Below are positions 1 to 12,169 of a stretch of DNA of 64,000 nucleotides, in pieces (within the stretch, counting starts at the first letter, position 1; each line of letters starts with the position of its first letter). The DNA comes from Macrostomum hystrix. Taxonomy: Eukaryota; Platyhelminthes; Macrostomidae. The DNA lies in NCBI GenBank assembly GCA_950097015.1, contig CATNEN010000002.1:3875001-3939000 (forward strand). Direction: 5' to 3'. The translations under genes were made by a program, and so were the position numbers. Below the pieces are notes generated by a model that made no database searches, was not told the origin of the DNA, and saw only the letters and a program-made list of their open reading frames with translations.

Positions 1-324
1 TTGGTAATTCTGTCCTACCAGCTGGCCAATGAGCACACACAGTTAAATACTCGTAGATACGCTCTGTTTGCTATGGAAGACGTTTATGACGTCTATAACT
101 GATTTCGCTGTATTTATGGTTTGACAAGCCCTGGTCGTACCGTTTTCCAACTTGGCGTTAGATAATACTCGTACATAAGCTATCTTTAAACCACGAAATG
201 GCACAAGGCTGAACTTAACTATGGTAATAAAATATATTTGCAGTTCTTGTCTCGAATGCTTGATGCACATTACAAAGTCTGAATTTCGATCTTTGGGTCT
301 GTTACCTCATTTATCACTTGCTCT

Positions 325-349
325 GAAGGAGAGACAGACAGACAGACAC

Positions 350-396
<47 letters not shown>

Positions 397-398
397 GC
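325..398. repeat. (ACAG)n tetranucleotide microsatellite
   Basis: A nearly pure run of GACA/CAGA repeats lies immediately downstream (minus strand) of the splice donor of RASL12-like exon 3. It is simple-sequence intronic DNA. Confidence 0.95.
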
Positions 399-402
399 TT
401 AC

Positions 403-1487
403 CAGAAAATGCCGGCAGTGGAACTGGCTGCTGAGGATTTCCATTTCCGCCTTGTCCACGTGACCCCTATGCGCCATGTCGGTCTTGTTGCCAATCAGGA
501 CAATGGGCAGCCGTTCAGATCCTCGCACAGACCTAATGAGCTCTAGAAAAAGTCGGGTTCTGGGAGCACTGTCCAGCATTGTGACGTCATAGATCACCAG
601 GAAACAGTCTGCCCAGTCTAGGCAGGCTGACAGACCGGAGAATCCACGACGCTGTGGAAGATTGGTGGGTTGTAGGAGTTGTTGAAGGAGTTGTTGAAGG
701 AGTTGTTGGTGAAGGAGTTGTGGGTGAAGGAGTTGTGGGTGAAGGAGTGGTGGGTGAAGGAGTGGTGGGAGATGGAACGGTGGGTGAAGGAATGGTGAGC
801 GAATGGTTAACTAGTGATGTGAAAATATCTGGGGTATTGTGGGCAGTTGTGCGTGAAGTTCTGAAAAGTCCGTCTTTGTGGATAAAGCTGTGGGACGCAT
901 GGTCAATAGGTGAACGAAGCCATTTAACTCGCATACCTCATATGCTGAGGCGTCAAGTATTTCGACATCGATTGGACTGTCTTGCACAATGATCTGGTGA
1001 CGATAGATGACGTCACAGCTTGACTGATAAGACTCGATGAACTTCTTGGTCAGATAGCGTACTAGAATAGCTGGAAACGATATAATGATAGTCTGGCTAC
1101 TTTGTATTGCACAAGCTTTGCTCAAATGAGTAGGTAACGCGTGTGCCTCTCGCGCCAAGGTCCCTGAGCTCGATTCCGTGGCGAGACAACATTCATTTGG
1201 TGCGCAGTCGCGGAGAGAAGGCTTGGGGGCTTGTCGTGCAATTTACGCCCTTGAGGGCCAACCTCCAAGGCACATCGAGAGTGTACCCTGCCTGACGTCG
1301 ACTATGAGAAAGTCAGGCCAGATGTACACACCTGTGTGCGTGTGTGCTCAGGAGTCAGCGGAATGGGCAGAACTGCCTCGGCACTGGCTGCGAGCAATGT
1401 TAATGACTCACCTGACTTTCCACTGCCATCTGGACCAATCAGGATCAACCTGACAGGACTTGCTGCGATGGTTGAACGTTCAGACAT
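403..1487 (-). CDS. RASL12: RASL12-like small GTPase, three 5' exons, 3' end not resolved
   Basis: Seen: coding exons at 1487-1412, 1070-937 and 651-403, all with AG/GT borders and compatible phases (1, 0, 0), giving 153 residues. Exon 1 starts MSERSTIAAS and carries the P-loop GPDGSGKS (residues 18-25). Exon 2 covers the switch regions and ends ILDASAYE, where Ras proteins have DxxG. Exon 3 has LDWADCFLVIYDV and the guanine-specificity motif GNKTDMA (N125, K126, D128). Known: RASL12 proteins also lack the DxxG glycine and have a similar NW-A-FLVVY and GNKLDMA layout, so the assignment rests on several motifs. Inferred role: a Ras-like GTP-binding protein, probably GTPase-poor and without a CAAX lipid anchor. 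The final exon (SAK-like G5 motif) was not found with confidence in positions 1-402. It may lie off the left edge. Intron 2 holds a 15-bp repeat, intron 1 a SINE. Confidence 0.8.
664..800. repeat. 15-bp minisatellite in RASL12-like intron 2
   Basis: About nine imperfect copies of a 15-bp unit (GGAGTTGTGGGTGAA). The unit is a multiple of three, so both strands stay open and look like Val/Glu/Gly or Pro/Thr/Ser protein. It sits just upstream of the exon 3 acceptor and is not coding. Confidence 0.85.
1108..1402 (+). mobile_element. tRNA-derived SINE, family A
   Basis: The left part looks like a tRNA: an A-box-like stretch near 1120-1140 (AGGTAACGCG) and a B-box-like GAGCTCGATTCCG near 1168. It is followed by a family-specific body (GTGTACCCTGCCTGAC; CTCAGGAGTCAGCGGAATGG). 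The same body recurs at 2070-2640 (inverted, split), 7025-8345, 18291-18378, 25394-25556 and 46713-47021 (inverted). The spread, the pol III-like promoter and a target-site duplication on another copy support a SINE. This copy lies in intron 1 of the RASL12-like gene. Confidence 0.75.
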
Positions 1488-2069
1488 CTGATAATCGACA
1501 GGTTCAGCTGACTGATGGGATCAAGACCTGCTAGAGAGAACTCATTCGCTGTTTTAATTGACTAATTTCTGTCCCTACTGCTTGGCAGTATGGCTTCAAT
1601 GCTTGTCGACAAGTTTGAATGATTTTATTGACAGATATGGGATCAGTCTGTGATCCACCTGCGCCCAATTTGATAGACTTCTCGAGTTGAAAATCTTCAC
1701 TTGAACTTCACAGACAGATTGAATGCAGATTTCTCTCAGCGCAGGGACAGGAACTGCGGGCTGAAAATGTTCTACGCGACTGTCGAAATCTGAAGCAGGG
1801 ATTTAAATCCCATTCACCAGCCGCCTCCTGTCGGGGTCATGTGGTCCCGCCAGTTGTTCATGAATGCTGTTCAACCAATCGGACTGGTTTCAGCAGTAAC
1901 ATCTGCTGCTGACGCGCTTACTAAGGCATGAAATCCACTTCAGTCTCGGGAAAAAAATGCTTCTGAATTCTTCCAGCTGGCCTAAGAAAAATTTCCATGA
2001 CTGTTCATGGGACCAATGCATCGAATAAGTGCATGAAATTTGGCCAAAACAATAATTTTTTCAGGGTCC

Positions 2070-2640
2070 GGGGATACTTTCGCATCAACTGGGTGATAGT
2101 GGACTCGCAGCCGGGGTTCTAGCCAACTGGTTTTAGCGTCTGACTCACGACTTAAAGGACAGGGGTTCGATTCCCGACTCCAATGGAATAGTTTGTGCCC
2201 TTTAGCAAGACACTTAACTCTGCATTGCTTCAGTTCACCCAGCTGTTAAATTGGGTACCAGCATCAGTTGGGGTAATTGAAGGTGGGTGTGGCGTCCCCT
2301 CCAGTCCATGGACTGAACAGCCGTACGCAGCCTTCAGATGCCCTGTGCAATAGCTGCGGCTGTGCTGTCGGCTGCACATCTGGACTAATGGGGGCAGGTG
2401 TAATCAGTTATAATTGTTATTAATTAGACTCGCAGCCAGCGAGAGAGACATTTTGACCATTTCGACACCTGATCACGCGCTCACACAGGTGTGTACGTCT
2501 GCCCTGACTTCTCATCGTCAGGTGGCGTACACTGTCACTTTGCCTACTTTGTGGTTGCTCCTCATGGGCCTTAAGTTGAGCACGACAAGCTCCCAAAGCC
2601 TTCTCTCCGCGGCTTGTTACGAGTAGAACGACATCTGAAT
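2070..2640 (-). mobile_element. SINE family A, inverted copy split by a family B SINE
   Basis: The 3' tail of family A (reverse complement of CGCTGGCTGCAG...GTGTCACC) is seen at about 2085-2112. The remainder of the element resumes at 2427-2640, running through the CTGACTTCTCATCGTCAGG region to the tRNA-like head. The two halves are separated by a family B SINE at 2113-2426 flanked by a perfect 11-bp duplication (2102-2112 and 2427-2437). Confidence 0.7.
2113..2426 (+). mobile_element. tRNA-derived SINE, family B, with 11-bp target duplication
   Basis: The head is tRNA-like with a good B box (GGGGTTCGATTCCCGAC near 2161). The body has AGCAAGACACTTAACTCTGC and TTCACCCAGCTGTTAAAT, and the tail is AT-rich (TAATTGTTATTAATTA). 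Flanked by GACTCGCAGCC at 2102-2112 and 2427-2437. A second full copy is at 11636-11950 and a worn one near 16590-16722. The central body resembles the conserved core shared by several animal SINE families (V-like core). That resemblance is recalled, not computed. Confidence 0.85.
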
Positions 2641-4633
2641 CATGGCATCGAACTCACGGCATCGGAACGTAATGAACAGCTTTAGTTTATTTGATTTTCT
2701 TAATATGTAAGTGCAAAACTATACTACTTACTTAGTAGAGAATCGGAACTTTCACAAGCACATATGAGTGTTTTGCTGTGATCACAGACAAATGACCCCC
2801 AGTCAACTCCGCTGGTTCCTGATCACACAATCACACACATTAAATATCTCCCACTTCATCTCTTTAACATAGAGAAAAATATAAATAAACAAGGAGACTT
2901 TGAAGCGTTTCAGCCAAAGCTTGAGCTTGTTTTGATAAAGAAGGTAAAAGCGCAGGACAGCAGGGCTTATTCGTGAGCACTGGCTCACAGATCTCAGCAG
3001 TATTCTTTGAAGTAAAATTTATTTAGGCAGAAGAAGTTCAGCAGTTTATTAAAAGAAATTCAGGGGCATTGTGGACCAACGCGGGACCGTTATTTAGGCA
3101 GAAAATTAGGAAGAAAAAAGCAAGGGAAAATGGCCGAGGGAATACGACAAGGAATAATTAAAAACATAAAAAATAAAGCAACAGAAAACGACATCAGCAC
3201 AGGTGAAAATCCACGGCTCACAAATTCAGTGCGAAAATTGTAGATTTCTCAATACCAAAAAGTATTCAAGTCGTCAGTCTTCGTTTGTTTTCAAAAACTA
3301 GGCAAACAGTAAAACAAAATAATTTTTCCGGGAATTCGTCAATACAACTTTGCGATGTTTTCTAAGAAAGTCAACAATTTGTCTCTGCGTCTAAACACAA
3401 ATTCTTCAAACAAAAATTTGACATTGTTGGATAATATCGAAGTTCTTTTGATGATTTGAGCAACTGAGACAAGTTTGAAAGTAGACAAAGAAATAAAAGT
3501 ACAAGTTACAGGAGAATAATTATTCGGTTATGATGAGCTGATCATAGAAACTCAAATGAGACAATTTTAGAGAGTAAAAAATCTTTAAAATTTGAAACAA
3601 TTTTCAACGTCCAGGACGTTTTTCTCAGCATTTTACTCGTAGAACAAAAAACTAAAACTAATTCTCTATTTTTGTTTGTTTATTAAAGCAAAAAGTTTGT
3701 TGCACTAACTATCTAACATGAGTTCTACTTGCAATTTCACAGTTTAATTAAGCCGAAACAGACAAAAATAGTGAAGAGAACTCTGAAAAAAACTTGGTAC
3801 GACCAATGAGATTGTTTTGAAGGAAAACACGAAATTTTTAGGGCTTTTGACGTTTAAGTTATTCTTGATTTGTCGATTTCTTGTGAGCATTCATAAGATT
3901 CTTGTCGTGGATTCAAACCAATATTCAGATTCTGAGAATCAAAAGCCCTTTTAAAGAAAGCGACAGAAAATAAATGAAGGGAAAAATAAACCAGTGAGCC
4001 GCTACTGATAGAGTTAGTAAAAGCAACAGAAAACAGAAACAAGGAGCAGATTTGTGTAGGCTAAAAGCACAGATTTATGAACGCGTAATGAAGAAAGCTC
4101 TCAGATCTTCAGCTGGTTTTTTTGGTGCTGGGCAAACTAAAAACTGAGGACGAAAAATGTAAAAAATAATCGAAAAATAATCTCTTAAAATATCAATAGT
4201 GCTGGGTAGAAATATTCTAATCAACTCTGAGATCACAGACAAGCGCACGACAAAAAGGAACTAATTGGGTAAACAATTAATTTTGACCTACTCTGAAAAA
4301 ATTATACTACTGCTAGTAAGTAGTCGAAGCGTACATTCTTATCAGCCCAGACGGAATCACGTGGCTCGGGGGTTCTAAATCTCTGCAATTCAAATTGTAA
4401 TTCACACAGTAAGTTAGAGAGACGAATGGCAAAGAAAGCAAAAGGAAAGCAACGAAAAACATTTTGCTTGTGTCAGCTGTTTGGGGTTAGCAAAAAATAT
4501 CTTCCCCTAATTAGAAGCTTTGCTCACATAATTGTAGTCACAGCAGTTTTTGCGCCTACTTCTATTCTGTCACTAGATCGCTTACGACAGGCCCTACAAA
4601 AAACTCATAGTTTTGGGGTCTAAATGTAGCCAT
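2641..4633. other. AT-rich intergenic DNA, no gene seen
   Basis: Two kilobases of A-rich sequence between the SINE nest and the 3' end of tektin-3. Open frames here are short and without recognisable motifs. I see no RNA gene or ordered repeat. Confidence 0.6.
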
Positions 4634-7600
4634 TCAGTAGGATCCCCGAGGAGCCATCGGGAAGGTCTTGCGAATGCCGAGGCACTTCTCGCGGTCGATA
4701 AACAGCGAGTTGTTCTTCACCGACAAGTCGTGCTCCAGGGCGGACTTGGCCTTCAGCAGGTGCTGCAGAGCGTTCTCGGCTTCGCGCAGTTTCACCTGCA
4801 GCTGTTCGACAGTCTCGCGGATTTCCTGCACCTCAGTCACCAGCCTGGAGTGGGGTGCGGTAGTCAGATGTACATTACGTCTATTTTTAGAAACATGGTC
4901 TTTTAAAATTATTATTAGCGACCACGTGACCAAGCTTATCTATTTTAAGCAACCTCGCAGTTTTTTCTGAACAGTCCGCCGATGCCCACCTCACTCCATC
5001 TTCTGATTGGCTAAAAGGTAATCTATTTTTAGAAACACCGCAGTTCTTTGTAAATTATCCGAGACGCACCCTCTCTTCGCGATCACTCTTGAAATTAGAT
5101 TTTTTCCCGCATAAAACATCATTCATTTTTGCTAATTGAAGGACAAAAAAGAGGAGCAACAAAAATATCGGGTATTTTTTAGACTTATTTTCACAATCTC
5201 ACCTGTACTGAGCTGGGTCGCGGCACAGCTCAACATTTGGCCTGTGCGACCGGGTCTCTAGTCTGGTCTGGGCCACCTGGTAAGGCGCCTCCTTGTCCTT
5301 GATAGATTTCTTCAAGAATTCAATGTTCTTCTCCATGTCGAAGATCTCCTGTAGCACCTTGCCCAGGTGGGTCTGCAGCTTGTTCCTGGCGTCCGTGCAC
5401 TCCTGGACCCGCTCGCTGAGCGCAGTGTTGACACAGTTGAACTGCTTCCACATGTCGTTGGCGCAGTCGTTCAGCACCTTGTCGAGTTCAGCGCGCAGAT
5501 TCTTGCTGGCGGCCCGCTCCGCCTGCGAGCGCTGAATGTTTTCGTTGCTGAACTTGGCCCAGGTCTCCGGCACTGACAGACTGCAGGTGACCGTGTTGGC
5601 CAGTTAGCAATGTCCTGCTGCTACTGTGAGTAGCACAGTCGAAATATTCTCATGATATTGTTTCGAGAGTACTCACGTTCTGTCCACCTGCTCGATGCCG
5701 TTGTGGAAGGAGATGCCGCCTGAGGTGTTGCGCAGGCCGTGACACTTTTCGTCAAGGTGCTGCGCCGAGAACTTATCGGCGGTGTCCTTCTCGAGCTCGT
5801 GCTGAGCTGCCCGATTTAGGCTGCGGGGTTGGAGTTGGATACGCAATGAGATTAAAGTGCACGGATGTTGGAGTGCCAGACAGTTCACTGTCTAGTTCGT
5901 GTTAAAGCAAGTTGCACATGGAACTCACTTGAGCTGCACATTGGCCTTGTCAATCACGGCCCTGATCTTGTCCTGGCACTGCTTGATCACGTCAACCTCC
6001 TATGGGAGAGTCCGGTGATGGATTTATTCAATTTTTTGTCAAGTCGATTGACAGGTCAAAGCCCAGATCTTACCCGCTCTTCCTTACTATAAAAAATATT
6101 ATAAAAAAGAAGATAGCTGCTTTGGAGAAGCAATAAAAAGCAAAACCAAGTCCATTGCAGGTCTAGATGTCAGTGCATTGGATGTTGCAACTGACAAACA
6201 ATGGATCAATCTGTGTAGTGGCTTTTTAGAAAACGTCTCTTTAATGAAGAAAAAGTAAAATATATTTTTTTGCCATTAGGAATGCTTCCGCTAAAAGAAG
6301 GTTTATCGATTTTTGTAAAATGAAAAACTTTTTGGGAAGCAGAACACACTCTTAGCAACAATGTCCGTGAGATTCAGACAGACCGTGTTATGAGATGGAG
6401 GAAATTCTCTTATTACTAGCGGCGGGGCTTTGAGACAGAATGGAAGTTGGATCATACTCCAAGCCAGCATGACCTTATTCCGTCAGATGCAGCCTCAGCT
6501 TCAATGCTCACCCTTAGCAGGTCCTTCTCGACCAAGTCGTGCACCAGGTCGATACCCTGTCGCTTCTCCCTGTTGTACAGGCACTCCTGGGCCACGTGCA
6601 GCGGATTCTCAGTCTCACCGAGGGCCTTCTCAGCGATCCGCTTGGCCTCCAGCAGGCCGGAGATCTCGGACACCATGTTGTCTGTCTCGTGCTGCAGCTC
6701 GGTCTTCCAGAAGTTGATGTCGGTGACTCGTTCGCCGAGCCGCTTGCCGCTCTCCTCCTGAGCCCGCTTGGTTCGGTCCTCGCCTTCGCGGCACAGTCGC
6801 AAGGTGTCGTATCGGATGCGCTCCGCGTTGCCACGGACGCGATCCGAAACTGTATAGTTGCTAAGGTTGGCACTCATCCAGTCGTTGGGCGTGTAGCGGG
6901 TGTACAGCGCGTTGCGCGCAGCGGAGAACACCGGCGGAACCTTTGATGTTGGTAGGGGGTCGACAATTTTAGTTTGTTTTAAACTCTTATCAAGCAATTT
7001 TATATGGAAACAAAGCTTGAACAATGCATGGGGACGGTGGCCTAAGTGATTAACGCACTTGCCTCTCGCACTAATGTCCCTAAGCTCTATTCTGCGGCGA
7101 GGCCACATTCATTCGGGACCGGGGCGCGGCCGCGGAAAGAAGGCTTTAGGGCTTGTCGTGCAATTTGCGCTCTTGAGGGCCCACCACCAAGGCACAGTTA
7201 GAGTGTACACTGCCTGACTATGAGCACAGTATGAGTGTACACTGCCTGACTATGAGCACAGTATGAGTGTACACTGCCTGACTATGAGCACAGTATGAGT
7301 GTACACTGCCTGACTATGAGCACAGTAAGAGTGTACACTGCCTGACTATGAGCACAGTAAGAGTGTACACTGCCTGACTATGAGCACAGTAAGAGTGTAC
7401 ACTGCCTGACTATGAGCACAGTAAGAGTGTACACTGCCTGACTATGAGCACAGTATGAGTGTACACTGCCTGACTATGAGCACAGTAAGAGTGTACACTG
7501 CCTGACTATGAGCACAGTTTGAGTGTACACTGCCTGACTATGAGCACAGTAAGAGTGTGCACTGCCTGACTATGAGCACAGTAAGAGTGTACACTGCCTG

Positions 7601-8650
7601 ACTATGAGCACAGTAAGAGTGTACACTGCCTGACTATGAGCACAGTATGAGTGTACACTGCCTGACTATGAGCACAGTATGAGTGAACACTGCCTGACTA
7701 TGAGCACAGTATGAGTGTACACTGCCTGACTATGAGCACAGTAAGAGTGTACACTGCCTGACTATGAGCACAGTTTGAGTGTACACTGCCTGACTATGAG
7801 CACAGTAAGAGTGAACACTGCCTGACTATGAGCACAGTATGAGTGTACACTGCCTGACTATGAGCACAGTAAGAGTGTGCACTGCCTGACTATGAGCACA
7901 GTATGAGTGTACACTGCCTGACTATGAGCACAGTAAGAGTGTACACTGCCTGACTATGAGCACAGTAAGAGTGTACACTGCCTGACTATGAGCACAGTAA
8001 GAGTGTACACTGCCTGACTATGAGCACAGTATGAGTGTACACTGCCTGACTATGAGCACAGTAAGAGTGTACACTGCCTGACTATGAGCACAGTAAGAGT
8101 GTACACTGCCTGACTATGAGCACAGTAAGAGTGTACACTGCCTGACTATGAGCACAGTATGAGTGTACACTGCCTGACTATGAGCACAGTAAGAGTGTAC
8201 ACTGCCCGACTATGAGCACAGTATGTGCGCTCTCGTGTGTGCTTTCGAGTCAGCGGAATGGGCAGAATTGCCTCCTCGCTGGCTGCAGGTCTAGTGTCAC
8301 CATATAATGTGCCATTGCCCGCAGCCCTCCTGCAATTATTATTATTAGGCCTGAACCCTGAAAAGTTAGCCAACCCTCACCTTGATGCCCTCCAGCTCAG
8401 CCAGGTTAGCCCGGGCGCTCAGCGGTCCGGACTGGCTCTGCACCAGAGCTGCGGTTGGGCTCACTCGTGCCGTCTGGTAGTAGGTACTCGGTCTCCATGG
8501 CAACGAAGTCAGGGAACGCCTCAGCGGAGACGGCCCCGGCATGGTGTCGAAGGTCTTCTGCGCACCAACGGCGGGCAGGAATGACGCAGACTGGGCGGTG
8601 CGGGGCCCAGTGGTGTAGGTGGCAGTCTGTGTGTGGCCCAGATAGTCCAT
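4634..8650 (-). CDS. TEKT3: Tektin-3, complete six-exon gene
   Basis: Coding exons (minus): 8650-8381, 6940-6512, 5999-5929, 5820-5677, 5580-5203, 4844-4634. All borders are GT/AG with matching phases, giving 1503 nt and 500 residues, close to the usual tektin-3 length (about 490). Seen: N-terminal [55 protein letters not shown]; and the tektin signature RPNVELCRD at about residues 418-426, then [13 protein letters not shown] near the C-terminus. The chain is mainly coiled coil. Known: tektins are filament proteins inside the doublet microtubules of cilia and sperm flagella. Tektin-3 is one of the paralogues found there. The start ATG at 8650 is chosen because it yields the conserved N-terminus. 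Intron 1 (1.4 kb) carries an expanded SINE. No frame damage is seen. Confidence 0.96.
7025..8345 (+). mobile_element. SINE family A with a 1-kb internal minisatellite expansion
   Basis: The tRNA-like head (GGTGGCCTAAGTGATTAACG; CTCGCACTAATGTCCC) and first body segment are at 7025-7200. The family A 3' body (GAGTCAGCGGAATGGGCAG) and tail (GTGCCATTGCCCGCAGCCC, then ATTATTATT) are at 8225-8345. Between them lie 32 copies of a 32-bp unit derived from the element's own GTGTACACTGCCTGAC segment. Normal family A copies are about 300 bp, so this one grew from within. Confidence 0.8.
7201..8224. repeat. 32-bp minisatellite, 32 copies
   Basis: Exact 32-bp period (starts at 7201, 7233 ... 8193). The unit begins GAGTGTACACTGCCTGAC and ends GAGCACAGTAA/ATG. 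Copies differ mostly at one or two positions near the unit end. It lies in tektin-3 intron 1, inside the SINE. Confidence 0.97.
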
Positions 8651-10110
8651 TGTTGATTGTTCCGATCTGTGCGATATTCCTTTCGTCTGAGAACGTTCTA
8701 GTCGCTCAGAAAACTTGGCTGAAGTGGCGAAGCGTGCTTAGCAACTGCAGGCTGAGTAGAATTTAAAATTCTTGCTGAGAGCGTCAGCTTACTGAGTTCC
8801 CGCGGTTCAAATTCACCGCCAGTTGCCCTTGGGGAAGGACGCTCAGTTGCCATTAGCAACGTGAAGAGGCGAGGCGAGGTAGAGGGGTCAGGCTGCAGCA
8901 GCGAGACGAGGCAAATGGAAGGAGAAAGAGAGAGGGAGAAATGTCTGTCCAAGTCGCTTGAGACAATGGGGGATACATGGAGACACCGTGTGGGAAACTG
9001 GACGAGCGGTTGGGACTTGGCTCTCGTCGCGGCGGTAACAACAGTCTGGAGGCTGTGCTGGCTGAAGCTGTGTGGGATAATTTCCCTTCCTATCCCCACC
9101 CTGCTCTATTGCCTCCCCCCCTGCCCCCCCCCCAATGCGCACTCATTTTAACTTGACATTCTCCAGTTGCAAGCCTCTCAATTCCGCCCGCATGGAGACC
9201 TGCTGCTGGCACAAAGTCCAGCAGAACAAAGGCGGGGTTGGCAGTTTCGCCAGCGTTAATTAATTATTAATAAGCCTGTCTTACCCCAAACTGGTGGCTC
9301 ATTCTGCAGCCCACCCCAAAAAATCCCCGCCAATTTAGGAAATGAATTGAAAAGGTGGTAGCCAGCAGCTGTGGACCCGCCTAGTCGACCCCTCCCTACA
9401 AAGCGTGTTTGACGACCTGGCAAAAAGGCAAAGCATCGTGATGTAATATCAAAGCATCGGTCTGCGAGTAAAATTTGAAGCCGTATGAGCCACAGGCTGA
9501 ATAAGAGACATGTCAGGGTAGGTCAGGTGGCCAGTTTATGATAGGATTATAAACGAAAGAAAATTCATTCAACGTTTGATTACAGAAAATTTTAGTTTAT
9601 ATTATTGCAAAGCAGCTTATTATTAATCCCAAATACAAATACCCGAGTTCTTTATTCACTTTGCCACATAGCTTTATAGATATTTGTTCTAGTGATGAAT
9701 ATTTATTTGTTTACTCTAAAGTAAATGAATATTTTATAAATGAGTATCTAAAAAGAAAGTTAATTTTTTAAAATATAAATTATAAAATTACAGAAAGTAT
9801 GACATGAATAAATTATATAGACACAAAGTATATATCTATTTATAGAAACGATTTCTGACAAAGTTTAGAACTTTTTGCAGTCTAAATTAAAAAAGTGAAC
9901 AGAAAGTCATCTATATAACATGAATAAACATAAAAAAATAAGACAGCTTACTCCAGAAGACGAAAGTGACGAAATATAAAGTCATTGTTTATATAGTTTT
10001 CTAAAAGTTTTTTGAGCTTATTGATAAATGCTTAATCTATTTTAAGCACAGTGCAATAGACCACGAATGTTACTCTGCTGTACCATAGGAAGATTATTTG
10101 TCTATGCATG

Positions 10111-10141
<31 letters not shown>

Positions 10142-11635
10142 CTTGCACGACTAAAGTGACTTCAAGTTGAAGACTATACAGACTACAGTAACTACATTCA
10201 TGAAAAAAAGTTTATATATTTGTAGAAAATAATCTGATACATACCTCTTTTGGTTACTGGCACAAAACTTAAATTCGGTCTCTCTTAGACTCTTATGAGT
10301 GCTTTTCAGAAAACAAATATTTTCATAAAAATAATAAGAGTTATATTTATTTTCATACAAAACTTGATATTGTTTTCGTTAAAACATTCATAAAAATTAA
10401 AAAATACTACACGCAGTGTTCTACAGAGTAAAGATAGATATTGGGTTCTCTAAACGTAACATTTGCTTTCACGGAATAACTTCATTATGTAACGGTGCTC
10501 GACACTCTCAACTTGGGGGTTGAAATAAAAATCTTCGTACAACTTAAAATAAAGCGCGATAGTTGCCCGGCAACGCGAAAATAGAACGTTTTTAAGTAAT
10601 TAGAATGCCAAACAACAGTTTTTTAGTTTTTATCTTTATTTCTAAATAAATTGCTTTAAATAAATTAATTCATCTGTATTTTTTGTTTTACCTAATATAA
10701 AAATGACGATATCCTAAAACATCGTTAAAAACCGAACAAACGTTTGTTAAGGGCAAACAAAAATTTTCAACAAAACGCATATTTTTATTCATATATAAAT
10801 ATACATATTAGTTAACCATAATTACGACTGAATGCTACCTTTTTAAGGCTCTGCTCAGCATAATCCTTTTGCAAAAATTGAATTTCTGTTTTTTGCAGAG
10901 GGTTATATTCTGTTATAGTGATACGTTTCCGTGAGGATATTGCTTGTATATATACACATGAGGAATAGACACCTGCTCTGATTCGCATGATACACTGCAC
11001 TACACCACTACGCAGTAGAAGTTATTTTAATTAAGAACCTTTATCGCGCATGCTAGCTATAATGTCTACAGGGTGATGAATGGGATGATTCGGCCAGGAA
11101 TTCTGAAGGTTTTTGGCCAGACTAAGATCGAGTCACCCCCCAAAATTGTGTGGGAGACACACGCTAACAGGATTTTAAAATAGACACAGGGGCCCGGCGT
11201 TGTAATTCGACATTTCAAGCCGAATGGGGGAGCAATTTAACAATCGTTTAAATTAATAACGAGAATATTCAGAAACAGATTGAACTGCAAAGAATGAGGT
11301 GATCTAGCTAGCTAGATATTTTCACATATGAATTCTTTTAATCTTTATTTTAGCTTCATAATCTTTTAAGTGGACGAGATTAGGTTTTGTTTAGTTCATA
11401 AAAATTGATTATGCATTGCAAATAACTGCAAGGCAATTGGATAGAAAACGATCAGAGTGTGCATGGCTTTATTATTTTATTTTTAGAATGAGTAATAATT
11501 ATAGTATTACAGTTTATAATTAAGTAACTCCTCAGAGACGATGCTGAAAATTACACACAGTGGGATTAGGATTAGTCAGTTGGGATAAATTGGGATAAAG
11601 CTATATAAGTATTCAGCATATTTTGCATTCGAAGA
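8651..11635. other. Intergenic DNA upstream of tektin-3
   Basis: The first 500 bp upstream of the tektin-3 start are GC-richer (8651-9240) and could include its promoter, but I see no clear TATA or RFX-type X-box. From 9400 on it is AT-rich. A (TA)n run lies near 10110-10140. No gene is supported. Confidence 0.5.
10108..10142. repeat. (TA)n microsatellite
   Basis: A run of TATATA interrupted by a TG step. Simple sequence. Confidence 0.9.
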
Positions 11636-11950
11636 GGTTGTAGCCTAGTGGTTAGGGCGTCGGACTCACGACTTGAAGGTCGGGGGATCGGATCCCGACT
11701 CCACTGGAACAATTTGCGTCCTTTAGCAAGACACTTAACTCTGCATTGCTTCAGTTCACCCAGCTGTTAAATGGGTACCAGCATCAGCTGGGATAATTGA
11801 AGGTGGGTGTGGCGTCCCCCCCAGTCCGTGGACTGCACAGCTGTACGCAGCCTTCAGATGCGCCGCGCATTAGCTGCGGCTGTGCTGTCGGCTGCACATC
11901 TGACCCAATTGGGGCAGGTGTAATCAATTATTATTAATTATTATTATTAT
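11636..11950 (+). mobile_element. tRNA-derived SINE, family B
   Basis: The tRNA-like head is clear: TAGCCTAGTGGTTAGGGCG (A box) and GGATCGGATCCCGACTCC (B box region). It is followed by the same body as the copy at 2113-2426 (AGCAAGACACTTAACTCTGC; GCTGTGCTGTCGGCTGCAC) and an ATT-rich tail. No convincing target duplication was seen. Confidence 0.85.
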
Positions 11951-12169
11951 TTGGATTTGAAAATTTATATGCTGGTCGAATAGTCGATAAGTTAAGATCA
12001 CAGATAATATATAACTGTGGTTATATATCGTCTGTGGTTAAGATAAAATATTCCCAGAAGTAGGCAGTAAATTAAAATGACGTTTGAAGGTTATTGGATC
12101 AAAAGCAGCTTGAATCAAGGTCAAATTGTCATTTACGAGCGTACAAAACTTTATAGCATTAGGTAGAGC

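Noticed and set aside
43-270. Minus-strand open frame as the last RASL12-like exon
   Set aside because: It can be joined in frame, but its sequence lacks the expected G5 (SAK-like) motif and its candidate acceptor is weak, so I left the gene open-ended.
8698-9151. Open frames on both strands upstream of tektin-3
   Set aside because: Overlapping frames in GC-richer DNA with no motif or splice pattern. More likely promoter or 5' flank.
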